Part shown: positions 1 to 10,992 of the stretch, piece by piece | Layout: each line of letters begins with the position of its first letter | How positions within the stretch are numbered: the stretch's first letter is position 1 | Source: HOT-345 sp963531535 | Lineage (GTDB): Bacteria > Patescibacteriota > Gracilibacteria > Absconditabacterales > Absconditicoccaceae | Direction of reading: 5' to 3' | Assembly: GCA_963531535.1 (NCBI GenBank) | Contig: CAUSGX010000004.1 | Coordinates: forward strand, 1 to 64,000 | DNA: 64,000 nucleotides | Translations under genes and position numbers: made by a program | Notes under the pieces: model-generated | Seen by the model: only the letters and a program-made list of their open reading frames with translations | What the model was told of the DNA's origin: nothing | The model's database searches: none

Positions 1-1
1 T

Positions 2-949
2 TGTAAGATTCAATTGCCAAAGATTGAAGGTGCGGATTATCTTTCTTTTATAAAAAATCCTTTGCATCGTTCTGTATATTCTGTTTTGCGAGGTGCGACC
101 TATGTCTGAGGTCGAGATATGGGGCAATGAGCACATAAAGGAGTGGATATTGTATCGACTGTAGGAACCCCAGTTTATTCAATGGGAACTGGTGAAGTAG
201 TTCAGGCTCATGCTAAGGGTGAATGGGGAAATGTTATTACAATCAAACATCAGATTTGAAGTCGCTTTATTTATTCAAATTATGTGCATTTGAGTGAAAT
301 TTTGGTGCAGGTAGGAGATAAAGTAGGAGAGGGGCAATTGATTTGAAAAATTGGGAATACTGGGAACACAACTGGTCCGCACCTTCATTTTCAGATCGAT
401 ACTAATGAAGGAAAGCATCCTTACTATCCGCAGACTGACTGTGAGGCTGAAAATCTTTTTCAAGTTGTAAATGAGGCGAAATGCTGGTCATTGATCCAGA
501 AAAATACCTTGGATCCGATTTTGTTTTTAGAGACACAGGGGAGAATTTTTCAGGCAGAGCAGTTAAATGAAGGCACTAGTTCAGCTGGGTATTTATTGAC
601 TGCAGCGGATATTAGTTGAGAATTATCGTATCCTATAGTAAAGCTTGGAAAATCTATTGAATTGATGATTAAGAATAAGAGAGGAGAGCAAGGATTTCTT
701 GAATGAGAGATTAAGGTAGAAGTTGGAAGTGGAATGCAGGTGTTTCCAGATCGTATTACTTATTTGGGAGAAAAAAGAAAAATAAATCTGACTCCTGCAG
801 TTTCTGGTCTTCATCGTGTTAAGGTTTTTTATAATGAGCGTTTATTGAAGGAATTTTCAATTTTTGCTTTAGATCAGCAGATGATTACCCTTTTGACGGA
901 AAAGGCAAAGCAAAATCCCGCTTTGGAGCAGATATTAAAAAATCTCTAA
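2..949 (+). CDS. M23-family peptidoglycan endopeptidase (5' truncated)
   Basis: This is the C-terminal part of a LytM/M23 zinc metallopeptidase that would cut peptide cross-links in peptidoglycan outside the membrane. The open frame runs off the window start. It carries the diagnostic metal motifs HxGxD (HKGVD, about position 137) and HLHFQ (about 383). Between them are the usual core elements GTPVYS, a GNVITIKH strand and a YVHLSE-type motif. Five in-frame TGA codons are read as Gly, e.g. before RDMG and in LIGKIGNTG. About 180 residues follow the peptidase domain and resemble a beta-rich tail that I cannot name. The TAA stop lies inside a terminator stem. Family is certain; the exact substrate is unknown. 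Confidence 0.9.
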
Positions 950-970
950 GTATAGACTTAGAGCTTTTTT
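944..970 (+). terminator. Rho-independent terminator overlapping a stop codon
   Basis: CTCTAAG and CTTAGAG pair around a 6-nt loop, followed by GCTTTTTTATT. The TAA of the M23 peptidase is part of the left arm. Confidence 0.75.
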
Positions 971-982
971 ATTCTGATTTTT

Positions 983-2710
983 TTATAGTTTTTTTCTGAG
1001 TTCTAGAAGTTGTCTTTTTTGCTCAGCTGAAAGTGCGGAATGTTTGAGTGCTAGCTGGAGCCACTTTTGAAGGATTGGGAGAATGGCTTGGAGAATGATT
1101 TGGTATCTTTTTTCAGTGGTTTGATGCTCTTCAAGCTGTGCATCTCGCCACATTCCAAGTTCGTTAAGAGAGGAGATTTGTTCTGGTGTGAGCTTGTTAT
1201 TTAATGCTTGTGCGAGGAGAGAATCTGGTTTAGATGCTCAGATGATCGTAATGATATCAAAAAGTGTTGTTGCTCCTTGGAAATCTCAGAGATATTTTTC
1301 TAGTGCTCATTGGTAAAAAAGACTAACAACCAGTTCATCTCTATGGAGTTGGTAACGATCAGTGTTTTCTTGCTGTTGTTGTCTATTTTGTTGATTTAGA
1401 ATAAGCTTCCCATCTGTTGTTTTGTATCTCTTAAACTGAGCATCAAGGATTTCAAAAGCGAATCCAAGCTTTTCTGCGAGGAGTTGTTTATAGTGCTCTT
1501 GGATGGTGAGGCTATTAACTGAGATAATGAGTTCAAATAGGGTATTTATGAGTTTCTGTTTGTCGATAGGTGAGGTCATATCAAGTTCTGATCTCATCTG
1601 ATGATAAATTCCTAGGAAACCGTCCTGGGCATTCATGAGACAAGTTTCAAAAGCTGATTTCCCCTCTGGAGTGTTTGAAAGTTCATCAACATCTTTAAAT
1701 CCTTCTGGAAGTTTGATAATTTTTGGGAACATGTTTTGTTGATAAAAGAGCTTGAGGGCTCTTAAAGTTGCCTGGTGACCTGCATTATCGTTGTCAAAAA
1801 GGAGAAAGATATTTTCAGTATATCTCTTCATAAGTTTGATATGATCTTGGCTGAGAGCAGTTCCAGAAGTTGCTACTCAGACTGGTGTTTCAAGCTTTGC
1901 TAGTCAGAGAACATCCATTTGCCCCTCCACAACAATCAGTTTTTGTTGTTCTCTGATATAATTTTTGGCAAAGTTTAGTCCGTAGAGGAGTTTTGATTTT
2001 TCAAAGGCTTTATGTTCCGCACTATTCAAATATTTGGGTTTGTCTTCAGGATTGAGTACTCTAGCTGAGAACCCAACAATATTTCCCATGGTATCGTAGA
2101 TTGGGAAGGTGATCCTATTTCTAAAAAAGGCATAGATTTCTCCATTTGCATTTTTTTTAGCTAGAGATGCTTCTAAGAGATCATTGTCTGAAAACCCTTT
2201 CTCTCTCAGGAGTTGGATGAGTTGGTAGTGCTTATCTGGTGCATATCCGATACCATATTCTTCGATCAGATTTTTTGAAAGTTTTCTATGAGTAGTTAGG
2301 TAGTCTAAAGCTTGAGTTGATTCTTTGAGCTGAGCGAGAAAATATTGCTGAGTAAGTGAATGCATTCTTTTGAGCTTTGCTTTTTGGTCGCTTTCATCGC
2401 TGATTTTTTGGGTGTTGAGATTATATTTTTCGATATCAATATGCTGGGTTTTTGCGAGTTCTTTTACAGCATCTCGAAAATCAATTTTTTCTATTTCTTG
2501 GAAAAAAGTCAATGCGTTTCCCCCTTTCCCACAGCCAAAGCATTTGAAGATTTGCTTCGTAGGTGAGACCATGAAAGATGGAGTTTTCTCATTATGAAAA
2601 GGACAGCAACCAGAAAAGTTACTTCAGGCTCTTTTGAGGGGAACGTATCTACTGATGAGCTCGACGATATCAGTAGAGGCTAGAAGATCGTCAATAAGAG
2701 GATTTGCCAC
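983..2710 (-). CDS. dnaG: DNA primase DnaG
   Basis: DnaG makes RNA primers at the replication fork. The 575-residue product has the N-terminal zinc-binding domain (C36, H39, C57 and C60 in CPFH...CFGC), then the primase core with the Toprim signatures VVEGQMDV and LFDNDNAG, and a helical C-terminal part that should bind DnaB. Six or so in-frame TGA codons encode Gly, for example just before the zinc motif and in the Toprim region. No ATG is available between the upstream stop and the conserved start (PLIDDLLASTDIV), so I chose GTG at 2710. mutL lies upstream on the same strand, 170 bp away. Length is normal for the family. Confidence 0.96.
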
Positions 2711-2856
2711 GAGCTTGAGAAATACTAAGATAAAACAATTAATTTCAGTATGATGATTTTAGGCTCGATTTCAAGCGGTTTTTCCAATAAAAAGTCAAGT
2801 GGTCTAGATGTCGATACTCTTTACTCATAAAAAAACAGAGAAAACTGTCCCTGAAA

Positions 2857-2870
2857 ATCAGATTTCTCCT
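2857..2870. repeat. Degenerate copy of the AAATC(A/T)GATTT upstream element
   Basis: AAAATCAGATTTCT lies between mutL and dnaG, upstream of dnaG. It matches the central core of the palindrome described in the findings. Confidence 0.4.
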
Positions 2871-2880
2871 TTAGTTCCTC

Positions 2881-4701
2881 TTATCTATCAAAGAGTCCAT
2901 CAATATGTTTTTTATCCATCTTTACAAAGAAGGGCCTCCCATGCTGACAAACAAACATTCATGGAATCATTGAAAATCCATCAGCTACGAGTTGCTCCAT
3001 TTGTAGATATGAGAGCTTATGCCCCGCTTTAATTGATGCTTTACAAGCTTTGGTCGCATAGATTCCATCTAAAATATGATCAAAACTAATCTCGTCCAAG
3101 TAGAGTACATAATTGAGCAGAGCTCCCATATCAATCGGATATACTACAAAAACCTTTGGTAACGCATAAATCGCAATCACATTCTCACCAAGCATTCAAA
3201 TATCAAATCAAAGCTGATTCAATTCTTCTATTTTTTCTTCTAGATTGGCTACTTGAGTAATCTCAAATTTTAATGGCTGAAGAAGAGGTTCAGAACTGAG
3301 ATCTTTTTCGATTTTCATTTTCTCAAATGCAATCCTTTCTGCTAGAGCATGTTGATCAATTAGGTAGAGCGCATCATCAGCCTGTAGTGCAATATACATA
3401 TTCCAGAGCTGACCAAGGATTTGATATTCTCAAATCTCCTGATGGAAAAAGAATTCTTGCTCTTTTCTGTGTTCATCCAAGCTTCCAAAGTGGCTAAATG
3501 AAATATTTTCTTGTGGAGAGAAAAGACTAGTAGAAAAAGGCTTTTCTCTATTTTGAACCTGCTCTTCTTCAAGATGGACTCCTTCAATCAAACCAGAAAA
3601 GTCAGTTTGAGAAAGCTGAGCTCCTCTCTGGGCTTGTCAAAAGGAAGAAAAATCTGATTTTTGTTGAAGTTCTCCTTGCTTCCCAAAAAATTCATTTCCA
3701 ATACTTCCGATCTTATGATTGCCGAGCAGTTGCAGGATACTCTGATAGACTGCTCTATAAATCTGTTGTGAATTCATAAATTTTACCTGCAGTTTTGCAG
3801 GATGGACATTGACGTCAACCTCTTGAGGATCGATCTCTAGCATCAAAATTACTAGCGGATATTCTCCAGGAGTGATCTGCCTACTATACGCATCCATAAT
3901 TGCTTTTTTGATAATTTTGTCTTGGACTGGACGAGAGTTTATGTAAATTTTGATATTTTCAGCAGAACCAAAACGCAAGGTGGGATCTGATACAACTCCA
4001 GTGATCTTGAGAGAATCTTCTTTGTATGCCAGAGGAATTAACTTCTCTGACCAGTCTTTTTTGAAAATATCCAAAATTCTGGTAGATAGCTCACGACTTG
4101 GCTTGAGATCAAAAACGAGTTTATCGTTCTTTTTCAAGATGAATGCCTTATCATAGTGATAAAGTGCTACATCAATAAAATAATTATAGCAATAGTAAAA
4201 CTCAGTCTGTGCAGATTTTAGAAACTTGAGTCTCGCAGGCACATTATAAAACAAGTCCTCAACTCTAATTAAAGTTCCATGTTCAAAGGGAACTGGGAGA
4301 TGAGAAATCAGATTTTCATTGCCTCTTCTCACGAGCTTTGTTCAGATTTCAGCATATTGAGTCTTGGTTAGGACCGTAACTTTGCTTACTTCTGCGATAC
4401 TAGCCAGAGCCTCTCCCCTAAAACCATAACTCTCTAAGGAATACAGATCTTTTTCACTCTCAATTTTTGAAGTCGCATATCTTTCTAGGAGTAAATCCAT
4501 ATCAGAAAGCTCAATTCCAGTTCCGTTATCTTCTAGTGCAAGTAATGATTTACCTCAGTCGTTGATTGTGATTTCAAGTTTTGTAGCTTCTGCATCAAGA
4601 GAGTTTTCTACCAATTCCTTCAAAAGTGAAGCTGGCCTCTGTACTACTTCTCAAGCCTTAAGTCTATTGATGACATAATCAGGTAATTTATGAATACTCA
4701 T
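2881..4701 (-). CDS. mutL: DNA mismatch repair protein MutL
   Basis: MutL couples mismatch recognition to strand removal. The 606-residue protein starts MSIHKLPDYVINRLKAGEVV, and the conserved Gly of the GHKL ATPase motif is a TGA. The GHKL ATPase and transducer domains fill the first ~330 residues. The C-terminal dimerisation domain carries DQHALAERIAFE, the metal-binding DQHA(x)2E(x)4E endonuclease motif, and ends with a QHGRPFFVKMD strand typical of MutL C-termini. This is therefore a nicking-type MutL, as in bacteria without MutH (family knowledge). A variable linker lies at about residues 350-420. No mutS is in the window. The gene is divergent from the FtsB-like gene, with upstream-element copies between them. 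Confidence 0.96.
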
Positions 4702-4755
4702 AGTTCACTACTTACAAAAGAGAGATAAATAGCCATCTTCAATATTCTAAAAGAT

Positions 4756-4772
4756 AAAAAATCAGATTTTTT
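4756..4772. repeat. Perfect 17-bp palindrome AAAAAATCAGATTTTTT
   Basis: Six A, TC, central A, GA, six T; the two arms are exact reverse complements around one base. It lies in the divergent gap between mutL and the FtsB-like gene. A partial second copy (AATCTGATTTT) is at 4802-4812. Because transcription diverges here, a terminator role is unlikely. Confidence 0.7.
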
Positions 4773-4884
4773 CTTCTTTTCCCAAAAATTATAAGGCTAA
4801 TAATCTGATTTTCTGCTTGCTTTTTGATGGCAAAAATTCAATATATATATACAGACTTAAAGATTTTTATCAAGCTTATTTAGT

Positions 4885-5292
4885 ATGCTTTCTGATATAA
4901 AAAGTTTTATTAAAATATACGCTCCATATCTTAAGCGGTGACTGGGAATAGTAAATGTGGCTCTCTTGATGATCGCGGTCCAGACCTATGTAAACTATAC
5001 ATCTATTATTGAACAAACCTCTCAGGTTCAGGAGCAGACAAAAAGGGTAAAAGATGAAATTAGCTATTTTAATAATTTTCAGCTCAAGTATCTCAATTCC
5101 GCTCATGCAAAAAGGCTTCTAGCCCATGAAAATAATATTCTAGATAACGGAGAAGCAATTATCCTCTTCAAAGCTAAACAGGAAGCCGAACAAAAGGAGC
5201 TAGTACCTGCAGAAGAATCGGAGAATACTCCACGGGAAGAGTGGAAAATATTCTTTAGTGAGAAAATCAAAGCAATAACACCAGAAAACTAA
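4885..5292 (+). CDS. FtsB/DivIC-like septum formation initiator protein
   Basis: A small bitopic membrane protein of 135 residues: a short basic N-terminus, one membrane segment at about residues 20-40 (GIVNVALLMIAV), then a coiled coil with heptads (QVQEQTKRVKDEI) and an acidic tail. This order matches the FtsB/DivIC/FtsL family that scaffolds the divisome outside the membrane. One TGA codes for Gly just before the membrane segment. ATG at 4885 was chosen because it adds the cytoplasmic basic stretch; a GTG at 4957 would begin inside the membrane segment. The call rests on architecture, not on a strong sequence motif. Confidence 0.6.
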
Positions 5293-5293
5293 A

Positions 5294-5308
5294 AAAAATC
5301 AGATTTTT
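5294..5308. repeat. Copy of the upstream element AAAAATCAGATTTTT
   Basis: A perfect 15-bp palindrome directly after the FtsB-like stop codon and about 30 bp before the ATG of the large secreted protein. Confidence 0.6.
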
Positions 5309-5336
5309 CTCTTTTTTAGCCTACCATCTCGCTAAA

Positions 5337-8300
5337 ATGCTTATACAAAAATATTTCTCAAAACTTTTTCTCAGCTGAGTGATAGCTCTCGCTACTTTCC
5401 AGATGTCATATTCCCTTACAAATGCTCAAGCTACCTCATCCCCTCAGCCTATACAAAAAACACAGCTAACGAAGGATGAGTTCATATCATTCCTTAAGGA
5501 TCTTGATATTTCAAGTCCGATACTTTATGGAGACCATCCACTATCTCGTTATGAATTGACGAGATTGCTCAATGCAGTAGAGTGTGAAGATTGTTTTTTA
5601 CCTTCTCCTTCTACAGTTAGGACCTATACCCAACCATTCTGGTCTTCTTTCATTCAGCTTCCATGAAAGGATTTTAGAGATATTGGATTTAAAAACGCGC
5701 CTCATGAGGGGAAAGATTACTATTATTGCGTGGCTTATATAGGTGATAAGACGTATATGAGATGATATCCACTGGCAATGTGAGCAACATCTCCAAAATG
5801 TGCTGGAAATTTCTGCGGAGCTGGAGGAGTGACCAGGGCTGAGTTTTACCAGACATTAACGAATCTCCTCTCAGAGAGGGTCGCTAGTAAGTACACAGTA
5901 TCACGAGGAGATATCAAAGATTGGCTTAAAAGGCTTCAAAAATCTGACTGGGCATATCGTCAATTTAGCGAAGATGAACTCCAAACCATCCAAATTTCTC
6001 CCTCTAGAGTCCAGAAGCTCAAAGACGGTAAGGAACTCAATATCTACCTAAAATATTGTACCTATGAGCCGAGAATGTGCTGATTTACAACTTTCCCTCA
6101 GTTACAGTCTGGAGTTTGGCCACTCGGACAGGTAAATCTCCTGATTCAAGAGGGGATTATCACCGCTCAGGATATAGCAAATCTCTCTCAAGTAATTACT
6201 CCAAAAGAAGCTGTAGACAAGCTCTATTATATCTATATGCTTCACACAAAATGTAATGCAGACCTAGACTATGACTGTGATTGAATTCCTAATCATAAAG
6301 ATAACTGTCCGAATACTTACAATCCTTCACAAGCAGATATGGATACTGATGGTTATTGAGATGTTTGTGATGATGATATTGACTGAGATGGCGAGAAGAA
6401 TCCTATTTGATTAGTTGATGAGACCTGAAATATTGATTACCAAGTAGTAAAAAATCAGACTTCGACCGATAAGACTCCTCTTGGTGTTTTAGAGCAAGGG
6501 AACTATGCATTTTTACAGATAAAAAGCATCTGAGATGTTGCACCTTATGAGTTAAAGGCAGAACTCACAACTAAAAAGGCTCAAAAACTGGTTGAATGGG
6601 ATTTTTGAGATGGGCAAGTCGGAAAATGAACTCGCGTGACGCACCATTATCAATATCCGTGAGTTTATACTATTAGAGCTAAGACAACAGGTAAAAACTG
6701 AGAAGTATGAGTTGTTTCAAATCAGATTTTTATCTGAGAATCACTAAATACCAACTATGCCCTCAATATAAAAACTCCTAAAATCCAGTGAGACACTGCG
6801 ACTTTAGAGGCTGAAAGTTTAGGAAGGATTGATAGTTTTAAGTGGAGCAATTCTGCAAATACTTCATCAAAAACTTCAGATACCTCCTGAAGTTTTGTTA
6901 CTCAATTGCTGAGCTGAGCGAGGAATAATATTACGCTCAAGGGATTTTACCAAGGGAAATTAGTGGCAGTTGCTTCAATAGATATTAGATATCATAAGGG
7001 GAAATATATTTCATCGAGTCTGATTTTTTCTCCCTTTCAGAGGAAAGTAGGAATGAAATCTATCGTATCAACGAGACTTTCGGGGCTTATGGTGGGAGAT
7101 ATTAGGTCAATTAAGCGAGATCTCTGAGATGGGACGAATTTCTCCAATACTCAAGTTGTGAGTTCCCATACTTATACTGAGGCAGGTGGAAAAACTGTAG
7201 TCCAGAGGATTGAACTTGATGATGGACAGGAACTCATTACGACAAGCTCTTTTACCCTTCAAAATCCCAAAGCATCGTGAAATTATGCTGTGAATATCTG
7301 ATATTTAAGTTTTACAAAATGAAAAATCTGAATCCAGATTTCTCCTCTTTGATTTAAGAGTCCGATTCCTCAGATAGCTGTTTCCTTTACCCCGAGTGAG
7401 CAAATTACAAAAACACAGGTAAATCCTGACTGAGAACCGATTTATTATGATCTAGGATATCAGGGGGCATTAAAGCTCAAGTCTACTGCTCAAGTATATA
7501 CAGGTCTCATGCTGAATTCTGAGAGCATGATCTCTCCTAGCTCAGATACTACCCAAGAAAAGGACTCTTTGATAGATACGAAGGTGCTTTTCTCCGGGCT
7601 TAAGTGTGATCTAGATAAAGACTGAATCCCCGATCTCTATGATAGTGATATTGATGGAGATGGAAAACCAAATCTTCTCTGACTTGTTATTAGAGAAAAT
7701 GCTGACTGTAGTCTCGTCCCTGGAGATAATGTGAATATGAATCTTTATAATCAGCATTTTTGAGTTTGTAGCCTGGATAATTGTCCTCTCGAGTCAAATC
7801 CAGATCAGATCGATCTGAATGCTAACGGAGTTTGAGATAGCTGTGAGTGAAAAAGTGCCTGTTGAGACGGTAAAATAGACCAATGAGAAACCTGTTTAAG
7901 CTGCCCGCAAGATGTATGAGAATGTACCTCGATCTGCGGAAATGGAAAGGCAGAGCCAGGAGAAGATTGTGAAAATTGTCCACAAGACGTGCCTATCTGT
8001 GAAAATACCTGTTGAAATGGGAAAGCTGATCCAGGAGAAACTTGTAAAACTTGTCCCGAGGATGTCCCTATATGTGAAAAGACTTGCTGAAATGGGAAAG
8101 CTGATCCGGGAGAAACCTGTAAGACCTGTCCTGAAGATATCCCAAATTGTCCGAGTCTTTGTTGAAATGGGAAAATAGACCAATGAGAAACTTGTAAAAC
8201 TTGTCCTGAGGATGTGAAGAGATGCTTCTCTCTGTGTTGAAATGGACTGATAGAATTTTCTCTTGGTGAGGAGTGTGATGATGGTCAAGAAAACTGAAAA

Positions 8301-8702
8301 AACTGAACCTGTTCTTCTACCTGTAAAAATCTAACGCTCTGCTGAAATGGGAAAATAGACCAGTGAGAAACTTGCAATACTTGTCCTCAAGATGTGCCAA
8401 CCTGTGATCGTGATGATGATGGAATCCCAGATGTGTACGATCAGTGTCCAGATATTCCAGAGGATAAGAACGGAATCGAAGATGAGGACTGATGTCCCGA
8501 GATCCCAACTCCTTGTACTGAGGATTGAGATTGTCCGTTGGTAAATCCACTTTGTAACTCTTGTCCGTGCCAATTTGCGGACTTTAGCAATACTCTTCAC
8601 AAAAATGATTCCCTCAGAGCTAAACTCTTTGATCAAAAGAGAAGGGTGGAATACAATTACTCTCCATTTGTGGATTTGAGGCAATTTATATACTTAGAAT
8701 AG
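5337..8702 (+). CDS. Large secreted protein: SLH-like, PKD, thrombospondin-3 and Cys-rich repeats
   Basis: An 1121-residue exported protein. Residues 1-30 form a signal peptide (LFLSGVIALATF...NAQA). Residues ~40-230 hold SLH-like units (DIGFKNAP...YIGDKTYMRGYP...GVTRAEFYQTL) that in other bacteria anchor proteins to the cell wall. Aspartate-rich thrombospondin type 3 calcium repeats appear at ~310-360, ~760-840 and ~1030-1060 (DxDxDG, DNCPxxxNPDQ). PKD-like beta domains lie at ~405-460 (WDFGDG...YPGVYTI) and ~580-640. A Cys-rich tandem repeat covers ~842-1023. More than 50 TGA codons are read as Gly and fall exactly on the GDG and CGNGK positions, so TGA=Gly is essential here. It probably acts as a surface adhesin or scaffold (inference). 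Confidence 0.88.
7860..8406 (+). repeat. Seven tandem ~25-residue Cys-rich repeats
   Basis: Within the large secreted protein, units of about 75 bp encode CGNGKADPGETCKTCPEDVP and variants. Four Cys per unit are held, with a Gly encoded by TGA directly after the first Cys in nearly every copy. The sixth unit is longer and diverged (EFSLGEECDDGQ). Units 3 and 4 are almost identical, suggesting recent duplication. Confidence 0.85.
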
Positions 8703-8792
8703 GGAAGTTCTCAGTTATTATCGATCGAAAGTAAGTTGATCAGAGAATAGTTAGATTACTGCAGTCTGCTTTGTAGATCTTGCAATAAAAAC

Positions 8793-8821
8793 AAAAAACC
8801 TCTCTATTAGAGAGGTTTTCC
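8793..8821. terminator. Bidirectional rho-independent terminator
   Basis: AACCTCTC and GAGAGGTT pair with a short loop, flanked by A6 and TTTT, so it can serve the convergent secreted-protein and pilin genes. Confidence 0.8.
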
Positions 8822-8839
8822 TTTATTATTCAAGGGAGA

Positions 8840-9433
8840 TTATCTAACAAGTATATACCTAAGATCATCAAAACTTTTTACTTTACATTTACCAGTAGCA
8901 TCAGGCTTAGTAGATGTGCTATCTCCCTTATCAACAGTTTTACATAGAGCACTTCCACTGAATTGATCAGCTTTTGTATCAGCAGCTACTGTCTTCAACA
9001 TTTCACTTGTACTATTCGCCTTATCTAGAGTTTCAACTTTCGCAGCAAGGATATATGCTCAACTTATTACTCCTCATGCGGATTGTATCAACTTGTATGT
9101 AAATTGCCCTTTTACTCAGTTGCTAGATCCCACTTGTACAGCAGTCGTTGCTTTAGAAGGATCTGAAGGGAGATTCTTAAGATATCCTCTGTCAATTAAG
9201 GCTGTAAGTTGTGACGCATCTCCATTAGTTGGTTCTGCAGGATATTCCCCCTTGTTTGCTTGATATGACTCAAGTCCATTAGAAATATCTATGATTCCCT
9301 TTTCTCTCGCTAGGTCTCTAGCAGCCGCCTGAGCTCCTGTTAGTCTAGGCAAAATAGCAGCAGCAAGGATACCGATGATCACTACTACGATCAGCATTTC
9401 TACCAAGGTAAAACCTTTTTTGAAGTTTTTCAT
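8840..9433 (-). CDS. Type IV major pilin-like protein
   Basis: A 197-residue prepilin. The leader MKNFKKG is followed by FTLVEMLIVVVIIGILAAAI, the N-methylated hydrophobic helix with Glu at +5 that prepilin peptidase processes after Gly. The rest is a globular domain with two Cys near the C-terminus (ALCKT and GKCKV) that could form the pilin disulphide loop. Glycine at the cleavage site is GGT here, but TGA is used later in the protein. It is a single gene with its own terminator, convergent with the large secreted protein. The pilus assembly genes lie 13 kb away at 22.1-25.8 kb. Major-pilin identity is inferred from length and isolation. Confidence 0.88.
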
Positions 9434-9578
9434 TGTGATTTTAGAATAAAAGAATAAAAATCATTACAGCAGAAGTCTTACTTTTATTGTGCTTATTTTC
9501 AAGTCAAAATAGGCTTTAGACCGCCATTTTAAATTGACGAAGAAATGGAAATCCATCAAACTACTAGACAAAAAAGGG

Positions 9579-9593
9579 AAAAGTCTGATTTTT
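9579..9593. repeat. Copy of the upstream element (AAAAGTCTGATTTTT)
   Basis: It lies between the PHP-domain gene and the pilin, about 145 bp upstream of the pilin ATG. One arm position (A to G) departs from the perfect palindrome. Confidence 0.5.
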
Positions 9594-9627
9594 ATTCTTT
9601 ATTTTATAAAAATGGGATATTATACTT

Positions 9628-10566
9628 TTATTCCTCAAGGATCATTCTATCTTTCCAGTTCTGATAGATGATTTCAAGGTCCTCTTCGCCATCATACTTT
9701 GGAAAGAGTGAAGTCCCCATCTCAATTTTGAAATCCGAGCGATCAGCAATGAGAGCAGTATTTTGAATCCATTCATCGACTTGCTGAGGTGAGTAGCCAT
9801 TTTTGAGAGCAATAGAGCGGATTTCTTCCTCCGTCATCAGATGATTTTCCGTAGTTGGGACCCTATGATTTGGATCAAAAAGCTTTAGATTATCTTTGAT
9901 CGCCATCGCAAGTTCCTGGTTGGTCTTGTCCTTTGGTAACGGATAGGCATAGATATTGCTGATAATACAAGGAGTCTGAGTAGTTTCTCATAGCTCAAGA
10001 ATCGTCTTATTGATCTTTGCAATGTTTGGATGTGTTTTCTCATCCTGAGCAATAATTTCAAGATAGAAATTTTCAGTTCACAAGGTTGTTTTGAGCATCC
10101 CAATGATTTCCTGAATCTTGGAGAGTGGTTCTCAGTTTAGAAGCATCTTTGAAATTCGTGATTCGACACCTCAACAAAAAGCCAGAATTCAGTTTTTGTA
10201 TTCCGTAAGTGATTTCATATCAACCTTTGGTCTAAACTCAATTCCCGTCTGAGAGGCGTAGGTCACCAGCTGGAGAAGATTATGATATCATTCGGTACTC
10301 ATTGCGAGGAGAGTTGTTGAGCCAACAGACTTCAAGTTGGCAACATTATTAGCATCGAGAGCAAACCCAATCTCAACCCCAACAATCGGTTTTATTCCCT
10401 CATCTTTCCCCGCCATATAATGCTGAAAGGCTCCGTAGACGACATTCAGATCCGTGAGTCAAATTGCAGTGAATCAGAGCGATTTCGCGTTTTTAACGAT
10501 ATCTTTGGGCTTACCGATTGCTTCAAGAAATGAATAGGTGCTGTATCCATGCAGATGAACGAACAT
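9628..10566 (-). CDS. Stand-alone PHP domain of DNA polymerase III alpha (DnaE-like)
   Basis: The 312-residue product aligns by eye to only the first ~310 residues of bacterial DnaE. It begins MFVHLHGYSTYSFLEAIGKP and continues with LGFTAIGLTDLNVVYGAF and GIKPIVGVE. It ends just where the polymerase palm would begin (WIQNTALIADRS..KIEMG..LFPKY). A genuine TAA follows, so the catalytic domains are missing. Two histidines expected in the PHP metal site are replaced: HLHGYS instead of HxHxHS, and TDLNVV instead of TDHGNL. About eight TGA codons are read as Gly. It could be a split-off domain that works with a separate polymerase subunit, or a remnant. No intein-like ending is seen. Confidence 0.8.
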
Positions 10567-10587
10567 TTTCTGATTTCAGAAAAAGGT

Positions 10588-10602
10588 AAAAATCTGATTT
10601 TT
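10588..10602. repeat. Copy of the upstream element AAAAATCTGATTTTT
   Basis: A perfect 15-bp palindrome around a central T, 22 bp upstream of the PHP-domain gene start, in a divergent gap. Confidence 0.6.
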
Positions 10603-10931
10603 ATGATAGTTTTTTCTTTTTGATATGCAATGCTTTTTTCTCCTCGCTTGCGAGTGATTTTTCTTTATGAGAAACTAATAAATTTATTCTTGAATTTCGC
10701 TCTCAATGAAGTAATTCTTTCGCGAGTGAGTGAAATGAATATAGCGATTTAGGATTATTTAATCCTGATGAAAACCTAGATTTCAAAGGAAATATTTTGA
10801 GGTCATTATTTCATTCTGTTTGTGATGACGATCAAAGGGAATATTTTATGTTTTGTTTGCAGTGATAAATATATACTAAAACCCAAAAATAAAAAAACGC
10901 AAGAGAAAATATCTGAAATAAACCGACAAGC

Positions 10932-10959
10932 TTGCACAAAATGCAAAAGCGAGTATACT
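10932..10959 (+). promoter_or_regulatory. Putative sigma-70-type promoter of the giant adhesin
   Basis: TTGCAC, a 16-bp spacer and TATACT, ending about 34 bp before the first possible ATG at 10993. Confidence 0.5.
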
Positions 10960-10992
10960 TTCAGGTGAGTATTTTATTCTCTTTGCGTATAG

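Larger units (their letters stand above)
10567..10992. other. 426-bp intergenic region without a recognisable gene
   Basis: This is the divergent gap between the PHP-domain gene and the giant adhesin. It holds an upstream-element copy at 10588-10602, a CTCGCTTGCGAG palindrome at 10643-10654, a stretch at 10713-10750 that resembles part of the REP-like element at 20.2 kb (CGCGAGTGAGTGAAATGAATA), and AGGATTATTTAATCCT at 10751-10766. Near-direct repeats (CAAAGGAAATATTTT and CAAAGGGAATATTTT) follow, then the adhesin promoter. I see no coding potential. Confidence 0.5.

Noticed and set aside
2739..2828. A 29-codon minus-strand frame (MSKEYRHLDHLTFYWKNRLK...) between mutL and dnaG.
   Set aside because: Too short, no ribosome-binding signal or family, and it overlaps the likely dnaG leader.
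7860..8406. 75-bp repeats as a possible minisatellite or CRISPR.
   Set aside because: They are coding, in frame and carry the conserved Cys pattern.
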